A DNA stretch of 64,000 bases from Sclerodactyla briareus. Its lineage: Eukaryota; Echinodermata; Holothuroidea; Dendrochirotida; Sclerodactylidae. Positions 36,297 through 48,999 of this stretch are shown here, in pieces. Position numbers and translations under genes: made by a program. Location: NCBI GenBank assembly GCA_026419785.1, contig JAODTK010005856.1, forward strand, positions 1 through 64,000, given 5' to 3'. The number at the start of each line of letters is the position of its first letter. Within the stretch, counting starts at the first letter, position 1. The notes under the pieces are model-generated. The model did not search any database, was not told where the DNA came from, and saw nothing but the letters and a program-made list of their open reading frames with translations.

Positions 36297-37790
36297 TAAA
36301 TTCTCTCTTGATATAGCGAGGGTTCGGAACTTTCAAGGCGGCGATTATGGGGGGGGGGGCGGGAAGGGGGGGACGGCGTCCTCCCCAATATTTGGGGGGG
36401 GGGACGCAATGCATTTTGTCCCCCCCAATATTTGAGCCCGATGCTATTTCGCTGACACTGTAGCCGACATATCCAGCAGCAACCTGTTTAAACAAATGCA
36501 TGATGACCTAAATGATCAATCTGAGTGACTTCGCTGCTCCATTTTCGAAATTTTCGCGCTCTGCGCGCGGGTATTCATGTGTCCGGTAGCGGCAGATCAT
36601 GATGTGCCTTCTGCAGACATATTATGTTTCCTTACAAAAAATGCCTGAAATTTGTACTTCTGGTTGTTCTTAATTATCAATGAAAGAAGGGTTCTCCTCC
36701 AATCCCTATCACTATGGGGGACACGGTGCGGCATCGAAAAATGCAGCCAGGGAACGCCAGCAGGAAATGCGTTGTCAGAAAGAATGAGTCAAAATCAAGT
36801 GAACAAAAGGCTGTCAAAAAGTGAAGTCCAACTATTGCTTGAATATTTGATGGAATGCCAAAAGTTGTAAACTTTGGTTTCTCCGAAGGGAAGAATATTG
36901 GGGCAACAGGGCTAAGTCTACCACCTGGCAGGGCAATGGGATTTGTTTTGGCAAAAAATATTGTATTCGGCGATCCAATATATGGGTGCGACCCTTTTTT
37001 GGAAGTGTGGCCGTGCACGGTGCACATACCAAGGGGGCAGGGCAAACGGGAGGGAGGGAAACCCCATAAAATAGCCCTCGAAGATGCGGCAAGGGAACGC
37101 CAAAGATTCGTGCAAAGACATGATTAAAATTTTTGGGCGAAGACAAGTGTATATCAAAAGATTGCCTGTCTTTTAGATGGAATGTCCAAAAGTGTAAAAT
37201 TTTCCGCGCGCGTTCGCGCGCAGTTGCGGTTCTCCTTTGCCTTATACTAATTGGCCACAAGTCTGGCTCCAAGTAGGAATGGTACTCCCATGCGCATGTG
37301 GTCCGCAAAGAAGATAAAAACGGGGGCGTAATCTTTGAGTAAAAAATCAGGCCTGCCCCATGCGCTAAGTGATAGGTCAGAGAGGGGTCAGTGCAAGTCG
37401 ATCGTTGGTAAAATGGGATCCTGCAAAATCTCACGCTTCGCGCGAACGTAGTGGTGGTGGCATTGTCACATTTGATTGATCCCTTTCAGACTGAACTTAC
37501 ACTTGTATCGTTATTCAGAATGTCACAGCCACCCAAGGCCAACCTTGAAATTGATCCCTAGCAGATAAGTTTTTGAGAGAACCTTTCCGAAATAAAAAAT
37601 TGTTTCAATGTTAGGAATGCTGGTGAAGGTCCCATAAGTCACGGGAAGTTTCCTGCAATCTGGGGGTCTGTTCAAACGAAAAAATATCTTGACGATACGC
37701 GCCAACCTGTGGTGGCGCTCCACTTAGCTGGTATCATATGTCCGTTCCCCCACACCGCCAACACACATCGCCGCCCTTGGACTTTATATA
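36297..37790 (+). repeat. Compound GC-rich repeat, uninterrupted copy
   Basis: The same family as 11.8-12.45 and 14.04-15.0 kb in one piece. It has an internal direct repeat of about 350 bp: CAGGGAACGCCA..GAATGAGTCAAAAT..GATGGAATGCCAAAAGTTG at 36745-36870 against the same phrases at 37090-37190. The open frames of up to 200 codons on the minus strand here vary with the repeat and show no recognisable protein. I treat it as non-coding. Confidence 0.75.
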
Positions 37791-38644
37791 CATAACTCAT
37801 CGAATTCTTCGAATATCAATAATTTCCAATATTAGGATTGTTCACGAGTGGTTCTAAAACTAGGGTCATTTGAAAGGAGCAGTCGGAATTTAACAGTAAA
37901 ATTAAACAATAAACGGACCGAGGAGCGAACCACTAGAAAGTATGAAAAGAAATCACCTACTACTGATAATCATACAAATCGAGAAGTGTAGATTATTAAA
38001 TTAATAAAAATTAAAACAATCAAGAATGTAACTCTGTCTGATATGGACCATACGAATTATAGAGGGTACACGTGCTGTAAATGTATAATCCATTGAGGGT
38101 TGTTAGTTTTATGAGGTTACCCCACCAACCAGCAGATGTTACTTATAGTTGAGGGAGTATCGAAAGATTTTAGAAAACAATAGGACGTTTGATTTTGCCC
38201 TAAGATCCGTAAATGTATTTTTTACAACAAATGTATCATTCTTAAAGGGCAACTGCAGGCTCAGGATACAACAGAGGTCAATTGTGGAGAATGGAAAACT
38301 GTGTCTACTAGGTTCAAACCATTCCCCCCCCCCCCCAATACGATGTTCCTATGGTGAGTTATTGGCCTTCAAACGTTTGGGGCAATGAGCAGAGAAATTG
38401 GGGAAAAGCCCAATTGCACGCAATAATGCATGAGTCCACACATGGACAACCACAGGACAATTATGTTGTATTGGATTGTTTTTCTTTTGTGAATAGGCAA
38501 ATTTAGAAGAAGTTCTGTTGTCTTTTCTCAATAAATAAACCATCAACACCTTCAACACCATCAACCACTACAGCAATCCTCTCCCATAGACTAATGCTTT
38601 TCGAAGTGAAATTAATGGTTGAATGTCAATAGAAAACTAAAATT

Positions 38645-38840
38645 GTTTGCAGGGTGTGCAAGTAGGACATCAATTATTATTGCATGATGATTTTGATCTT
38701 GTGCAATACACATGCTTCACAATACAAAACTTCAAATGACTATAACTCCCTAACGGAAAGTCCATGGAACTTTCTGGTTTGGACTGTCGCATTCCAGTTG
38801 ATCCGGCTATATAGAGCCATGCAGTTGTCCTTGAATCAAT
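38645..38840 (+). repeat. Interspersed repeat, sense partner of 15.2 kb
   Basis: Contains TTTGCAGGGTGTGCAAGTA, TTGCATGATGATTTTGATC, GCAATACACATG, AATGACTATAACTCCCTAAC, GGAAAGTCC and TTTGGACTG in the order seen at 15.39-15.2 kb on the other strand. Confidence 0.7.
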
Positions 38841-39979
38841 CGTTCATCAATACACTCTAAGGAATACATCAAGACACCTTCAGGTCATATCCACTGAGTA
38901 ATTGTTATTTGATCAGTAGCAATTATTTCAATGTAAAAAATAACCAGTCAGTCTAAAAAAGATTCGAGAAAAGTATAATGCTATTGAGCGGTTTGAGCCA
39001 TTCAGAATATTTCAAATTCATTGTAGCCTTAGTTCGAATATCCCGGAGTTTTATTTCGAGCTAGTACTGTTAGTGTCATCTGCAAACAGAATATTATAAA
39101 GAAGATCGCTCCATTAAAATTACGATAAATACTGACTCACGATAAAACTGGACGTGCATTCCGGCATTCGCACGCGAACACTACGTTGCGCGATCATGGA
39201 AGAATAATCTGAGCTGAAATGACTCTTCCCATGAATCTGGTGACCTCCAAAACGGCCGCCACTGTTGTTGGGAAGAAATGTAGTATTAGTTCTGAGATAC
39301 ATTGAGATCCGACCAAGTTTGAAAAGTCGCACATGACTTATGCAATATTGACATCCAGTGACTAAAAAACTTTTGTTAGGACTAGACGTTTCCCTCGTAT
39401 ACAGAGATTCATTAAAATACGATGAATGGAAAAACTGTATTTTTACCTCCAAGGACCTCAAAATGACCTCCGTCTTATATCGAGACTGAATCATCAAATC
39501 TTCATCTAGGCATTCCGGTTCCGTAAAAATCCATCAAACTCGAAAAATCGTGCAAATCAGCGGGCAGTAATGTGGCGACTCTCATATTCGAGCCCATCCG
39601 ATATTTCTGTATGACGGACGAGACAGCGGTGTGCTTCCGAATTAAGTGGACAATGTGCTGAAAAGTTGTTGCGCTAACACCTAACGTTTCCGGAGGCGGC
39701 GGTGGAGAAGGCGGCTGCTATACACCCAAAGCATAATATACCCCGAAAATATTCCTGTCGTGGGGATATATATTGACACAGGATTCCAACTGAGCCTTAT
39801 TAATCCCCACTTCGCGGGGATAATCTGTTTGGTAGCATCGTCCCGCCGCCGCGCCGCGTCCGCCAAAGATTTTCGTGTTAACGCAATAACTCTCTAATGC
39901 AACCGTCGATTGACATAACGTGCATACCTTTCGCCTTACGAAATCTCGATAGGTTCGAATGTGGCGTTGCAGCCCCAAT

Positions 39980-40615
39980 CCTGGCGTTGGCCATCTTGGA
40001 TTTTCAACGAAACTGAATGATAGTGTTTGTACAATTACTGCATAGGCCTTTTCGGCAGCCATATGAAACTTTGCACACATGAGCGCCAATGGGAATCTTG
40101 AATGGATGAAAGTGGGCGTCGCCCGACCGCTCTGACGGCGGCCATTTTGCATTTTTTTTTTTGCGAAACTGAGTCTTCTGCTGATTTGGGCGTATTGAAG
40201 CATGGCGATCGTTTAAAGACCAACTGTTGTTTCGCCCCATACAACCCACCCAGCTGCTATTTTGAATTCTTGCGAAAATCACTTTTTTGTCCGCAGATTT
40301 TATATTGTTTTTCTTTTCAAACTTTGCACACATGATCACATAATGAAAAATTCGAATGGGTGAAACAGTGGGCGTCGCCGACCGCTCTGACGGCGGCCAT
40401 TTTGATTTTTTTGCGAGTTTTTTGCTTATTTGCGCGTTTTTGAACATGACGGCCATTTTGAGACCAACTTTTGTTTTCGCCCCATATGACCCCACCTGGT
40501 GGCCATTTTGAATTTGGCAAAAAGATTTTTCTTGGGGGCAAATTTTAATATTTGCATATGTTTGGCACCATGGTGTGTGCATTGGAACCAACCTCCCTAA
40601 CAATGTCACCCTCTG
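39980..40615 (-). repeat. Tandem repeat, 256-bp period, with CAAAATGGCCGCC cores
   Basis: GTGGGCGTCGCCCGACCGCT at 40112 and GTGGGCGTCGCCGACCGCTC at 40368 begin matching stretches that include CTCTGACGGCGGCCATTTT, TTTGCGA, GACCAACT.TTGTTT, CGCCCCATA and CTTTGCACACATGA. A weaker third unit lies near 39.98-40.09 kb. A 201-codon minus-strand frame (40004-40609) runs through two units, with repeated KWPPSERS in the protein. No family known to me matches, so I regard it as a frame kept open by chance. Confidence 0.8.
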
Positions 40616-40804
40616 ATTGATCGAAAGTGGGGATATACACGTGGCGGTTTACCCGCCAGGCGATGTCTATAGTTGTGATACGCTATCAACTAGTACAGAA
40701 ACGTTAAGATACGTGATGAAAGGAGACATACTGTGGACTTCCATATACAGATAACTACTGAATTTAAAGCGATACTTAGCAAATTGTTATGATATACAGT
40801 GAAT

Positions 40805-41090
40805 GCCTTAGTTTGATAAATCTATAAAACTGCAGCCTTTAGTGACTTGATTTCCAATCTCATGCAGTGATATTGTATTAAACAAAGTTAAGCGCTGAAG
40901 ACGAAGGTTGTGGCGACATCCGTATTGGTTTGAGTTAAATTCATAATCTTTAGTAAAGAACATACAATAAATAAAGCTATCTAGACGCTCGAAAATCTTC
41001 GAAATTGCAGTTAAAAGTGGCATTTACCTATATTTTGAATTCAGTTTGGGTTCTCCCGCTTTCAAAATAGGAACAATTTGAGAGGAGATT
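40805..41090 (-). mobile_element. Non-LTR retrotransposon reverse-transcriptase fragment
   Basis: On the minus strand the segment reads QIVPILKAGEPKLNSKYR, then MPLLTAISKIFERLDSFIYC, then FNSNQYGCRHNLRLQ and NQVTKGCSFIDLSN. This is the RT entry region (VPIFKKG....NYRPIS.L....KI.ER, then QYGFR, then FIDLSKAFD) of CR1/Jockey-group LINEs. It stops just before the catalytic FIDLS.AFD block. Broken by a stop after KYR. Confidence 0.8.
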
Positions 41091-41365
41091 GTTTTTAAAC
41101 TAGGTCTTTTTAATAAGAAAAAAACATTGGTACCGTTGGCAAATAGAATAATTTGTGGTGTATACTATAAACGAACTGGACATATTGTTTAAGACCATAC
41201 AAATAACTTCAAAACACATGTGGGTTCTTCAGTGTAAACCACACATCGTCAACCTATCCAATAAAATATTGTAATAAATGCTTTGTGTGAAGAGTACTAA
41301 CTGCCATAAAAACTCCCACCCCAACACGCCAAAACACTACACACCACAGTCCATATTGCATGTAG

Positions 41366-41387
41366 TATATAATATATATATATATAG

Positions 41388-41445
<58 letters not shown>

Positions 41446-41452
41446 ATATATT
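41366..41452. repeat. (TA)n microsatellite
   Basis: Nearly pure TA over about 85 bp. Confidence 0.9.
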
Positions 41453-41459
41453 CTGCATA

Positions 41460-44400
41460 ACGTTTCGATAGTGTTCAGGAAGATGAATTATTTATATTAA
41501 GGAAATTAATTATTTCCATCAACTGAATATATAGCGTAATAATTCGCATCGGCTGCTACACCTGCATATTGAACATCATCTGTTGGTTATTAGGAAGTAA
41601 ACACGCTCTCTATACTGGCAAATATATTTTATTAAGTCCATCATCTCGGTGAAAGCCCACAACCTTATACAGGAACAATTCAGGCCAATTGAATCTTCTT
41701 TCCGCCACCTTTCATTTTTTTCCTTTTTCAGTCTGGGACCCCAATCTATACTTCCTTTGCCTATGAGTACCTCTGAGGTGTCGCCCATTATTCACCCTAG
41801 ATGAAGATTAATCTCAGATGATTTTCTCAAGGGATAGTTCCATGGAGGCTGCTGGTTTCCCGACCATATGTTCGGCGCTTGAGGTGACCATGCATTCTAC
41901 ACAAGCTTTCTACACGGTCAGAGCTGGCGGTTCCATAACTCGAATAGAACTTTAGCAAACGCCTTGATATTGAACTATATGGGACGACCTACCGCGTGAG
42001 TGGGATCTTTTGGCTAATACGCATAAAAATGGTATCTAAATAGTGGAACGGAATACGCGACTTGAAATAGGTTTAGTTCAAGGACGGTATGAACTATTCA
42101 ACGAGGCGAATGGTGACATTGATCTAAGAGAAACATAAGAATGGCGAGCCTACTGACCTTTTAAAGCTTTATCTTCAGTATTATTGGAATAGCCTTCGAA
42201 TCCATCTGTATTTTGGCGTGAATCCGGTGAATAGAAATGTAAGCTGTATATCCACTTCCTAAAATATGTAGCGATTAGTTGTAGTCGGTCTCATGTGACC
42301 ATTCATTTTCATATGAGGTTCCATATAATATATGGTGCTACCCGGTTTATAAAATGGAATAGCCAACTCTCTGAGCCCAATAAGATAAAATAGGAATAGG
42401 TACAACCATAAGTGCGCATGCTTAGCACTATAAGCTGAGGAGTGAAGGAGAGCTTCTGCACACAGGGTTATCAACGCGGCCAAACAAACTATCACCATTC
42501 GATGAGATTCAAAGTTTCCTAAGTATAACAACGTTTCATGCTTGTACAGGATAAATGTGTACTTATCGTCCATGGATGTTTGAAAGGTTGTCATTATCCC
42601 CCCCCCCGCACTTCCCCCCCCGCCACCCCCCGCCACCCCCCCACTTCCCCCCCCCCCCGCCACCCCCCGCCACCCCCCCCCCCCCTCCTCAGCCTCACGT
42701 TTCACATATTGCTGACGATGTGAAAGAACAAAGGTCATGGGAATGAAAGGCCAAAAATGTTGTTAGTCGAGGCGGTAGAATGAGGTCCGCGTGTCGTGGC
42801 CCGAGAGGTTGGTGCCCTTGCCTGGGACTTGCCCTTCCATTGGAGATGCAATTACAGCTACAACTGTTAACTGCCCTACTAGAAGCGACTTTAATATCAG
42901 CTAAATTCCAACTCATTATATATAATCAGTCTGATATAAAGTCGATGTTCACTAAATACGTTGAAGTGGGCCCTAAAATGACTCTGAATCGACTGAATAG
43001 GTCTCGACCAGGGAAATAGTCAGAGTATAATTTTCCTGGTCAACCATATTTCATCAAACTGGTATAACTGTATCACCTGCTTCCTGCGCCAAACTCCGCG
43101 ATCCCCGAACTGGGGCTCTGTGAAAATCTGAGACGAAATGTCAAAATCAGTGAGTTCCTCCTGAAATTATTCAGGGAACTGATGTAGACACGGCAATCTC
43201 GAAAAAAAAAACTCAGACAGAAACATAATGAATTAAGTAGCACAGTCTATTGTCTGAAATGTTACTTCAAAACGTTACTGGTCATGCGACACTTTTGTTA
43301 CTGTGTTACGATTTTCACATCAGTATCACTATCAGTATCAATATGATTGTACACACATAATATCTACATTACTCCATGGAAGCACCCGATCTGACTAAAT
43401 TCACTAAAATATATGTTACCTTGATATTGCCAGACTGCCAGAGTGCGCACAAACTCGTGGACACAGTATATTACTTTAAGTTACAGCTTCAGCCTCAGCC
43501 TAAAAAACAGACCGCTTTGTGAAGACGGAATGAGAGCCGCTTGACTGCCCTATTTTTAAATTATTCCATACGTTCTCCACAGCGCTTAGCCACATTTCAG
43601 TCGATATCCGTCTGATTAATAATTCAGATTTCAAGATTTCATTTATTGTGGCAGAGCCCATCCGTGCGGAGCTACAGTCTTGTGCCTCAGATATCGCAGC
43701 TCCTATCTTAGGGATTAATCGCTGACCACAGGGCCTATTCGCAAGATCGAGTTGTTATGTCAAGGAAGAAGCAATACGTATTCGCATGCGTATGGTATAT
43801 GGGTCTTCCTTGAGATATTAAAAGCAATGCCCAGACTTTCCATAGTCTACGCTTTAGAAGCCCCTCGCGTCCAGACTGCGTTTCAGCAGGTGCTAAACGA
43901 GGACATAACGCTTGTACATATTTCCTCTGTACCCGAAGAGCCGGATGAGAATATTGTAGTCAGTTGCTGGTGGCTGGTTGCCATAAGCACGACTACTATG
44001 GACATAGTTTGTGGTGGTTAAGAACTATCCAATCCACTGGAGGTACTGTAATGGTGGGGGTGCCCATGGGATTGGTTGATCCGGCATTGGAGGGGTTGCT
44101 TCGAGATATTTGCGATAATTCTGTTCCGTTCGGCTGTGAGCAGTCCCGTTATCGAACAAGGGTCGAATCCGTGAAGTTCACCTGGTTGGCCCCCAGACGA
44201 GGAAGTAAAATGGCGGTCCAGAGGAGTTGGGATTGACTGCACCCTTTGCCTCGATTTCAATCTGAGGCGAGATACGCTGGTACTCATCCACGATCCACGA
44301 TCCAAAATTGCCTAGGTTCCTTGATTAGCCATATTTGGCTTCTGACTTCATAGACAGCATATCAAAACTCACTATCATAAGTTCTTATATATTGTCCTTC

Positions 44401-47400
44401 ACCTACTATAGCCTGCTATCTACTATGGATGAACGTAACGTGGGCAGTTTCCGGGATTTTTTAGAAGAATATCATTCGTCCATCTGATTGCCCGAAGAGA
44501 CTTCCGTCATAGAGCGTCGTCGTTGGTTCAGCGCGAACTGCTGATGCATCTTGTACTGGACACGGAAAATTACAACACAACATATAGATAACAACGAAAA
44601 CAATATTTAATTTTCACAGGGAAAGTTTATTATTTTTTCAGCGACATATACAAATTGCGCTTGTATTTTTCAATTCGTTGAATGCACGACACTAAAATGT
44701 TTTAAATATTGTCAGATGTTTTATATATATATATCTTATTTATATATATGTTTATAATATATATAATACCTGTTAGAAAGAATGGTACAACGATTTCAAG
44801 ATTATAATCATATCGATATCGAATTAAACTTAAATCAATATTAATAAATGCTCTCTTGTAGGCTATGTCACATTTGCCTTTTTTTCACTCTATAACCAGA
44901 ACCGAACCCCCAACAATTTTTACATAACCGAAATTGGAGTGATCCGTACAGTGTTAAGGAGATGGGGGGTGGGACGTGAACCGATAAGCAGTCCCGTGTT
45001 AGGCGCTCATATCCGATGCAGAGCAGATAAATTCGATGCGCGTACGATGTGTGATCTGCGTCAACACGATACCTTGAAGCATGAGCGCGTTCGAACGGTT
45101 AGTAAAAACGGACTTTGCAGGCCTGTGTTTAGTTCGCACACCCTCATGTGTACTGAACCTCCAAGAACTGATACGATAACTTTTCCTTATACAATCATGT
45201 GTAATCTCACACAACGTTGCTTTAATATCGCTATAAAAACCCGCCGTGCGACCGATTGGGGCAATTTAATATATGATTTCTATTTCTTTTTCATAGGATG
45301 TGTCTGACATTCCAGGTTATTTTCGCAATTTTTTCTCAAGCCTTTATTCGCTCCTCTTCTTTTACTTCACTCTTGTGGTGGTGCCAGCTTCTAGTATATA
45401 TAACTGCTCAATATAGTAACGAGGAAGTCTTTACATGACGGGGTTGATCAAACCTAGACTGGTTGTTTTTTGTGCTCAAAAGACCGATCTCTCCCAACAC
45501 CCTCTATTTTTTCCTAAGGAGTTTTCTCCTTTGATGAGTGTGTTTTCTCGCGTATGCAGGTCCGTACAGAGAATTATAACAATAGCATTCACCAGTGCTG
45601 GGTATAACTATCCAGCGAGCGGCACCTAGCCGTGTTTGGGGAGTAATTTAGCTACTCGATTCCTTCACCGCTCCCAATTATTGTGCTGCTCGTGTTTATC
45701 AGTTCCTTACAGTAGTTACTGCTGGGCTCGGTGTCTTTGGACGGCTTCTCGACCCAATGGTCGTGAGCAGCTCTGTTCGTGGTTCAACACGCGTTGAGGA
45801 AGTGCGCAATCATAATCTCCCCTGACGGGTTGTGCGTCTCTTGCGATATACCGGCAACTATCAGATTTGCTGAATACACGGCGTTGGTCAAGTTTTCGGC
45901 GATGTGACGATTACGCAAATTAAAATATAACACCGTAAACTATACTGTTAATATAAGAGTCCTGGTTGACACGCCAGTACATATTTCATAGGAAATTGTT
46001 TTTCCCCTACAAGATTATCCCACGCTAAACTAAATGGTGGGCATAGAGGGGTTCATCTGATACACTTTCCCCCCGGTTTGTATAATTCAACGCCAGACGT
46101 ACCTCATACATGCACTCACATCAGGCACTGTATACCTGAACACAAAACAATTCTTTTGTCGAAATATTCCAGAGGTTCCTCGCGATGTTTTGCAAATACA
46201 TATTTGGCACCATTTCTCAAGGAAACAAAGAACTCTTTTTTATCCGATTTCTTCCCTTAGAAATGTGTGCTCAACACCCACCCCTAGCCTGCTTGCTACC
46301 CAAAACCACCAAAAGGCACATGAGAAAACAACACTGAATTCACTTCCAAAACTATTTTTTTATGTCGTCCTAATATTATTTTGTATCAGTTGGAAAGAGA
46401 CAATTCGTCTCGCCAAAAAACAGGGCGAAAAAACGGGCGTTGTATGACGTCACGACAAAAACCCCTTTCCCTTTATAACAATATCATTATTATCTACGAA
46501 ACTACCATAGTACATGAAATTATGCCGTAATTTACATAGGATTGCACTGATTACGATTTTCCACCGTGACCGTGCAGCCAAACGTCGCTGTCACTTTGGC
46601 CAGTGTATCAGACGATTTCTTTTCTAGGTATGATGACGTTCGAAGATAGATAAGTTCTTTTAATTTGTTTTTCAAACTTCCCGCGATCAGGTTCGTCATC
46701 ATACGGTTTTATATTTTTAATTGTGTGAAATAGATAATCATTTGTAGCCGACTCATCATCTGCAATGTATTGTGGTGAAGTGTGGTTGTACTGACCAATT
46801 TGTCGATCTGAGTGATTTTATTATGTGCATCTTGTTCAAACGCTTACTGGAATAATTCACCATTACCCGATGCATGGCCACCGACCGTGGAAGTTGTAAG
46901 TCACCATTATTGTAGCTTTATCTGATTGCTCTAAGATAAAGGAAAATGCGGTGGGTGTGGGGTTTAATTGATATTCTATCACCAAGAAAACCGCCACAAC
47001 TCTCATGCTCAACCGTCCCCATAGCTACCGGACTATAAACTAAAAAACTCTTTCACCGGGGACTCCGATATGCAACCATGACAACATCACCTCTTGATTA
47101 TTCATTGATATAAAAACAGTCAATACAAAAAAACCTCAATAGTCATCTGTAACTCTGTATTATATATCGTATTGCACCTTCTATTCATACTTCGCCACTA
47201 TGTATTATTTAGCTTTTCTTGTAATTATTTTCCAAAACTGTGGGTACATAAGACGACTCTGAATAGCGACCCAAGAATACTGATGACCAATTCAGACTCT
47301 TTGTACTTTGTCATATATAGATATTATATATGATATTAGTAAATTGGTAATATACGGGAAATGAGTCAATGAGTGTGTATAAATGGGATTATTAAGGATC

Positions 47401-48690
47401 AGGAATGGCTCCGAGAGGAATTGGCCAAATATCAGGAAAAGTATGGTGTGCCAAATCCGAACTATCTATATGTATAAGACCCAAGTATTGCCAAATAATG
47501 CTTCATACGACTTACGACGGTAATGGGAGAGCCATCGCATTCTTATTTGGTCATTACCTTAAAGCGGCACTACCTAAAGGTTTGCGACTGACAATATTAT
47601 AGCACAAACGCACCTAATCGGAATCGACTCGAAAGGAATTAAACGAATGTTTTGAGAAATGAAGGACAAACTGGGAAAACACAACCCAATGCATGCACAA
47701 ACTCAGAGCAGCAATCTTACCTGATTAACAGAATAATAGACTCGAACAATTTGTAAGGTTCAAACTCGAGAGTGAGGTATATCATTCTACATTGCACAAT
47801 TTCATAAGAAAAGTCTCCACCAAACTCGAAAACTGTTATGCAACACCGAATACGGTATGGCGCCCTTGCAGTCCTGCAAACTTCACTAATGTGATCATGA
47901 TAACACGGCAGTTCTGCCTAAAAAAAAAAAAAAAAAAAAAAATACTACAGGTGCTCACTGACCCTGCAGCCAGTGGCTTTCGGTTTATCAATGCAAGTTC
48001 TGCGTCACGAGACCTTTCAAAGAATAGAGAAATCTTGCTTTCAGGGGCATAGGAGGTTCTGCATGAATATTCGTAATGGTACGCTGTACAGGTGCAATAG
48101 ACAATGTCATATCCTGGCCAGTGGTAACGCAGGCTTTGAAATCCAAATCAAAGAGCTTTTCATATCACAAGCTCATATCAGTCTGATAACCAGTTGTACC
48201 ACTATGGACTTTTATCTTGTATTTTTGATTGTATTTTCGAGGCCCGAAGCTTCAGGTGACTAATCGCATTGTTAACGTTCATTCCCGAGGAGAGAGTGCG
48301 AAATCTCCGAAAACGTTCGTTATTAAACAAGTATTCCCAAAACATGTTTGTTTTGATTCGCTTTTTTATTCGGTTCTATAACTGTGGAACTCTTCTTAAA
48401 CGATACTATCAAGAGGTGCTTGGTATGTATTTGTTCACCCCCGTAATATGTTTCGTGACTCACAGCGGTGAAAGGAAAAAATCTGGACCGTCACACTTGT
48501 AAACTAGAACACCAATGGTGCGTAGCTCAAACCGCACAAATGTGCCAAGACATATACAATTATGTGTTAAATGTGCAAGATCATGAGGCCAAGCAGGCAG
48601 TTTCACGCAATGACCTAGTGTGGCCCCTGTACCAACCTGATAGAACATTATGATCAGTTTCAAAAAATCTAATGTACTTTGCAGAAAATT
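41460..48690. other. No recognised gene
   Basis: Frames of 89-159 codons at 42259, 43752, 44939 and 47973 were read and show no family signature. An AT-rich patch lies at 44720-44770 and an A-run at 47921-47942. Confidence 0.45.
42596..42690. repeat. C-rich tract with CCGCCAC units
   Basis: C-runs separated by GCCAC and ACTTCC; roughly three CCGCCACCCCC units. G-quadruplex-prone on the minus strand. The proline- or glycine-rich open frames across it are a by-product. Confidence 0.8.
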
Positions 48691-48798
48691 ACATTTTGAA
48701 ATTTTACATAGAATAGCCTATATTGCCCTTTAAAGATCTTTGACCTCCACATTCACAGGGTCAAAGATGTCTTAAAGGTCAACATCATTAAAGGATAA

Positions 48799-48896
48799 CT
48801 ATTTGGGGGTCTGCATGCTTCTTTCCAACAGATGTTACTGTTTAACTTTTCAAAAAGTAACATCTGCTGAAGGAAGCATTATGGACCCCCAAACAG
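48799..48896. mobile_element. Foldback (MITE-like) hairpin
   Basis: Arms CTATTTGGGGGTCTGCATGC.. (48799-48839) and their inverted copy ending ..ATGGACCCCCAAACAG (48856-48896) are about 85-90% complementary over 41 bp, around a 16-nt loop. No target duplication is evident. It precedes the satellite at 49.0 kb. Confidence 0.8.
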
Positions 48897-48999
48897 TCTT
48901 TCTTTGATTGATGTTGCACCAAACCTTCACCCACTTTCATTGAACCTTCAACCGTCTTATGACCAACTCATCGCTGACCGGTCGCATCAAGAATTGTTA

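Noticed and set aside
42259-42738. 159-codon minus-strand frame with glycine-rich segment
   Set aside because: The glycine part is the C-rich microsatellite read in antisense. The rest has no signature.
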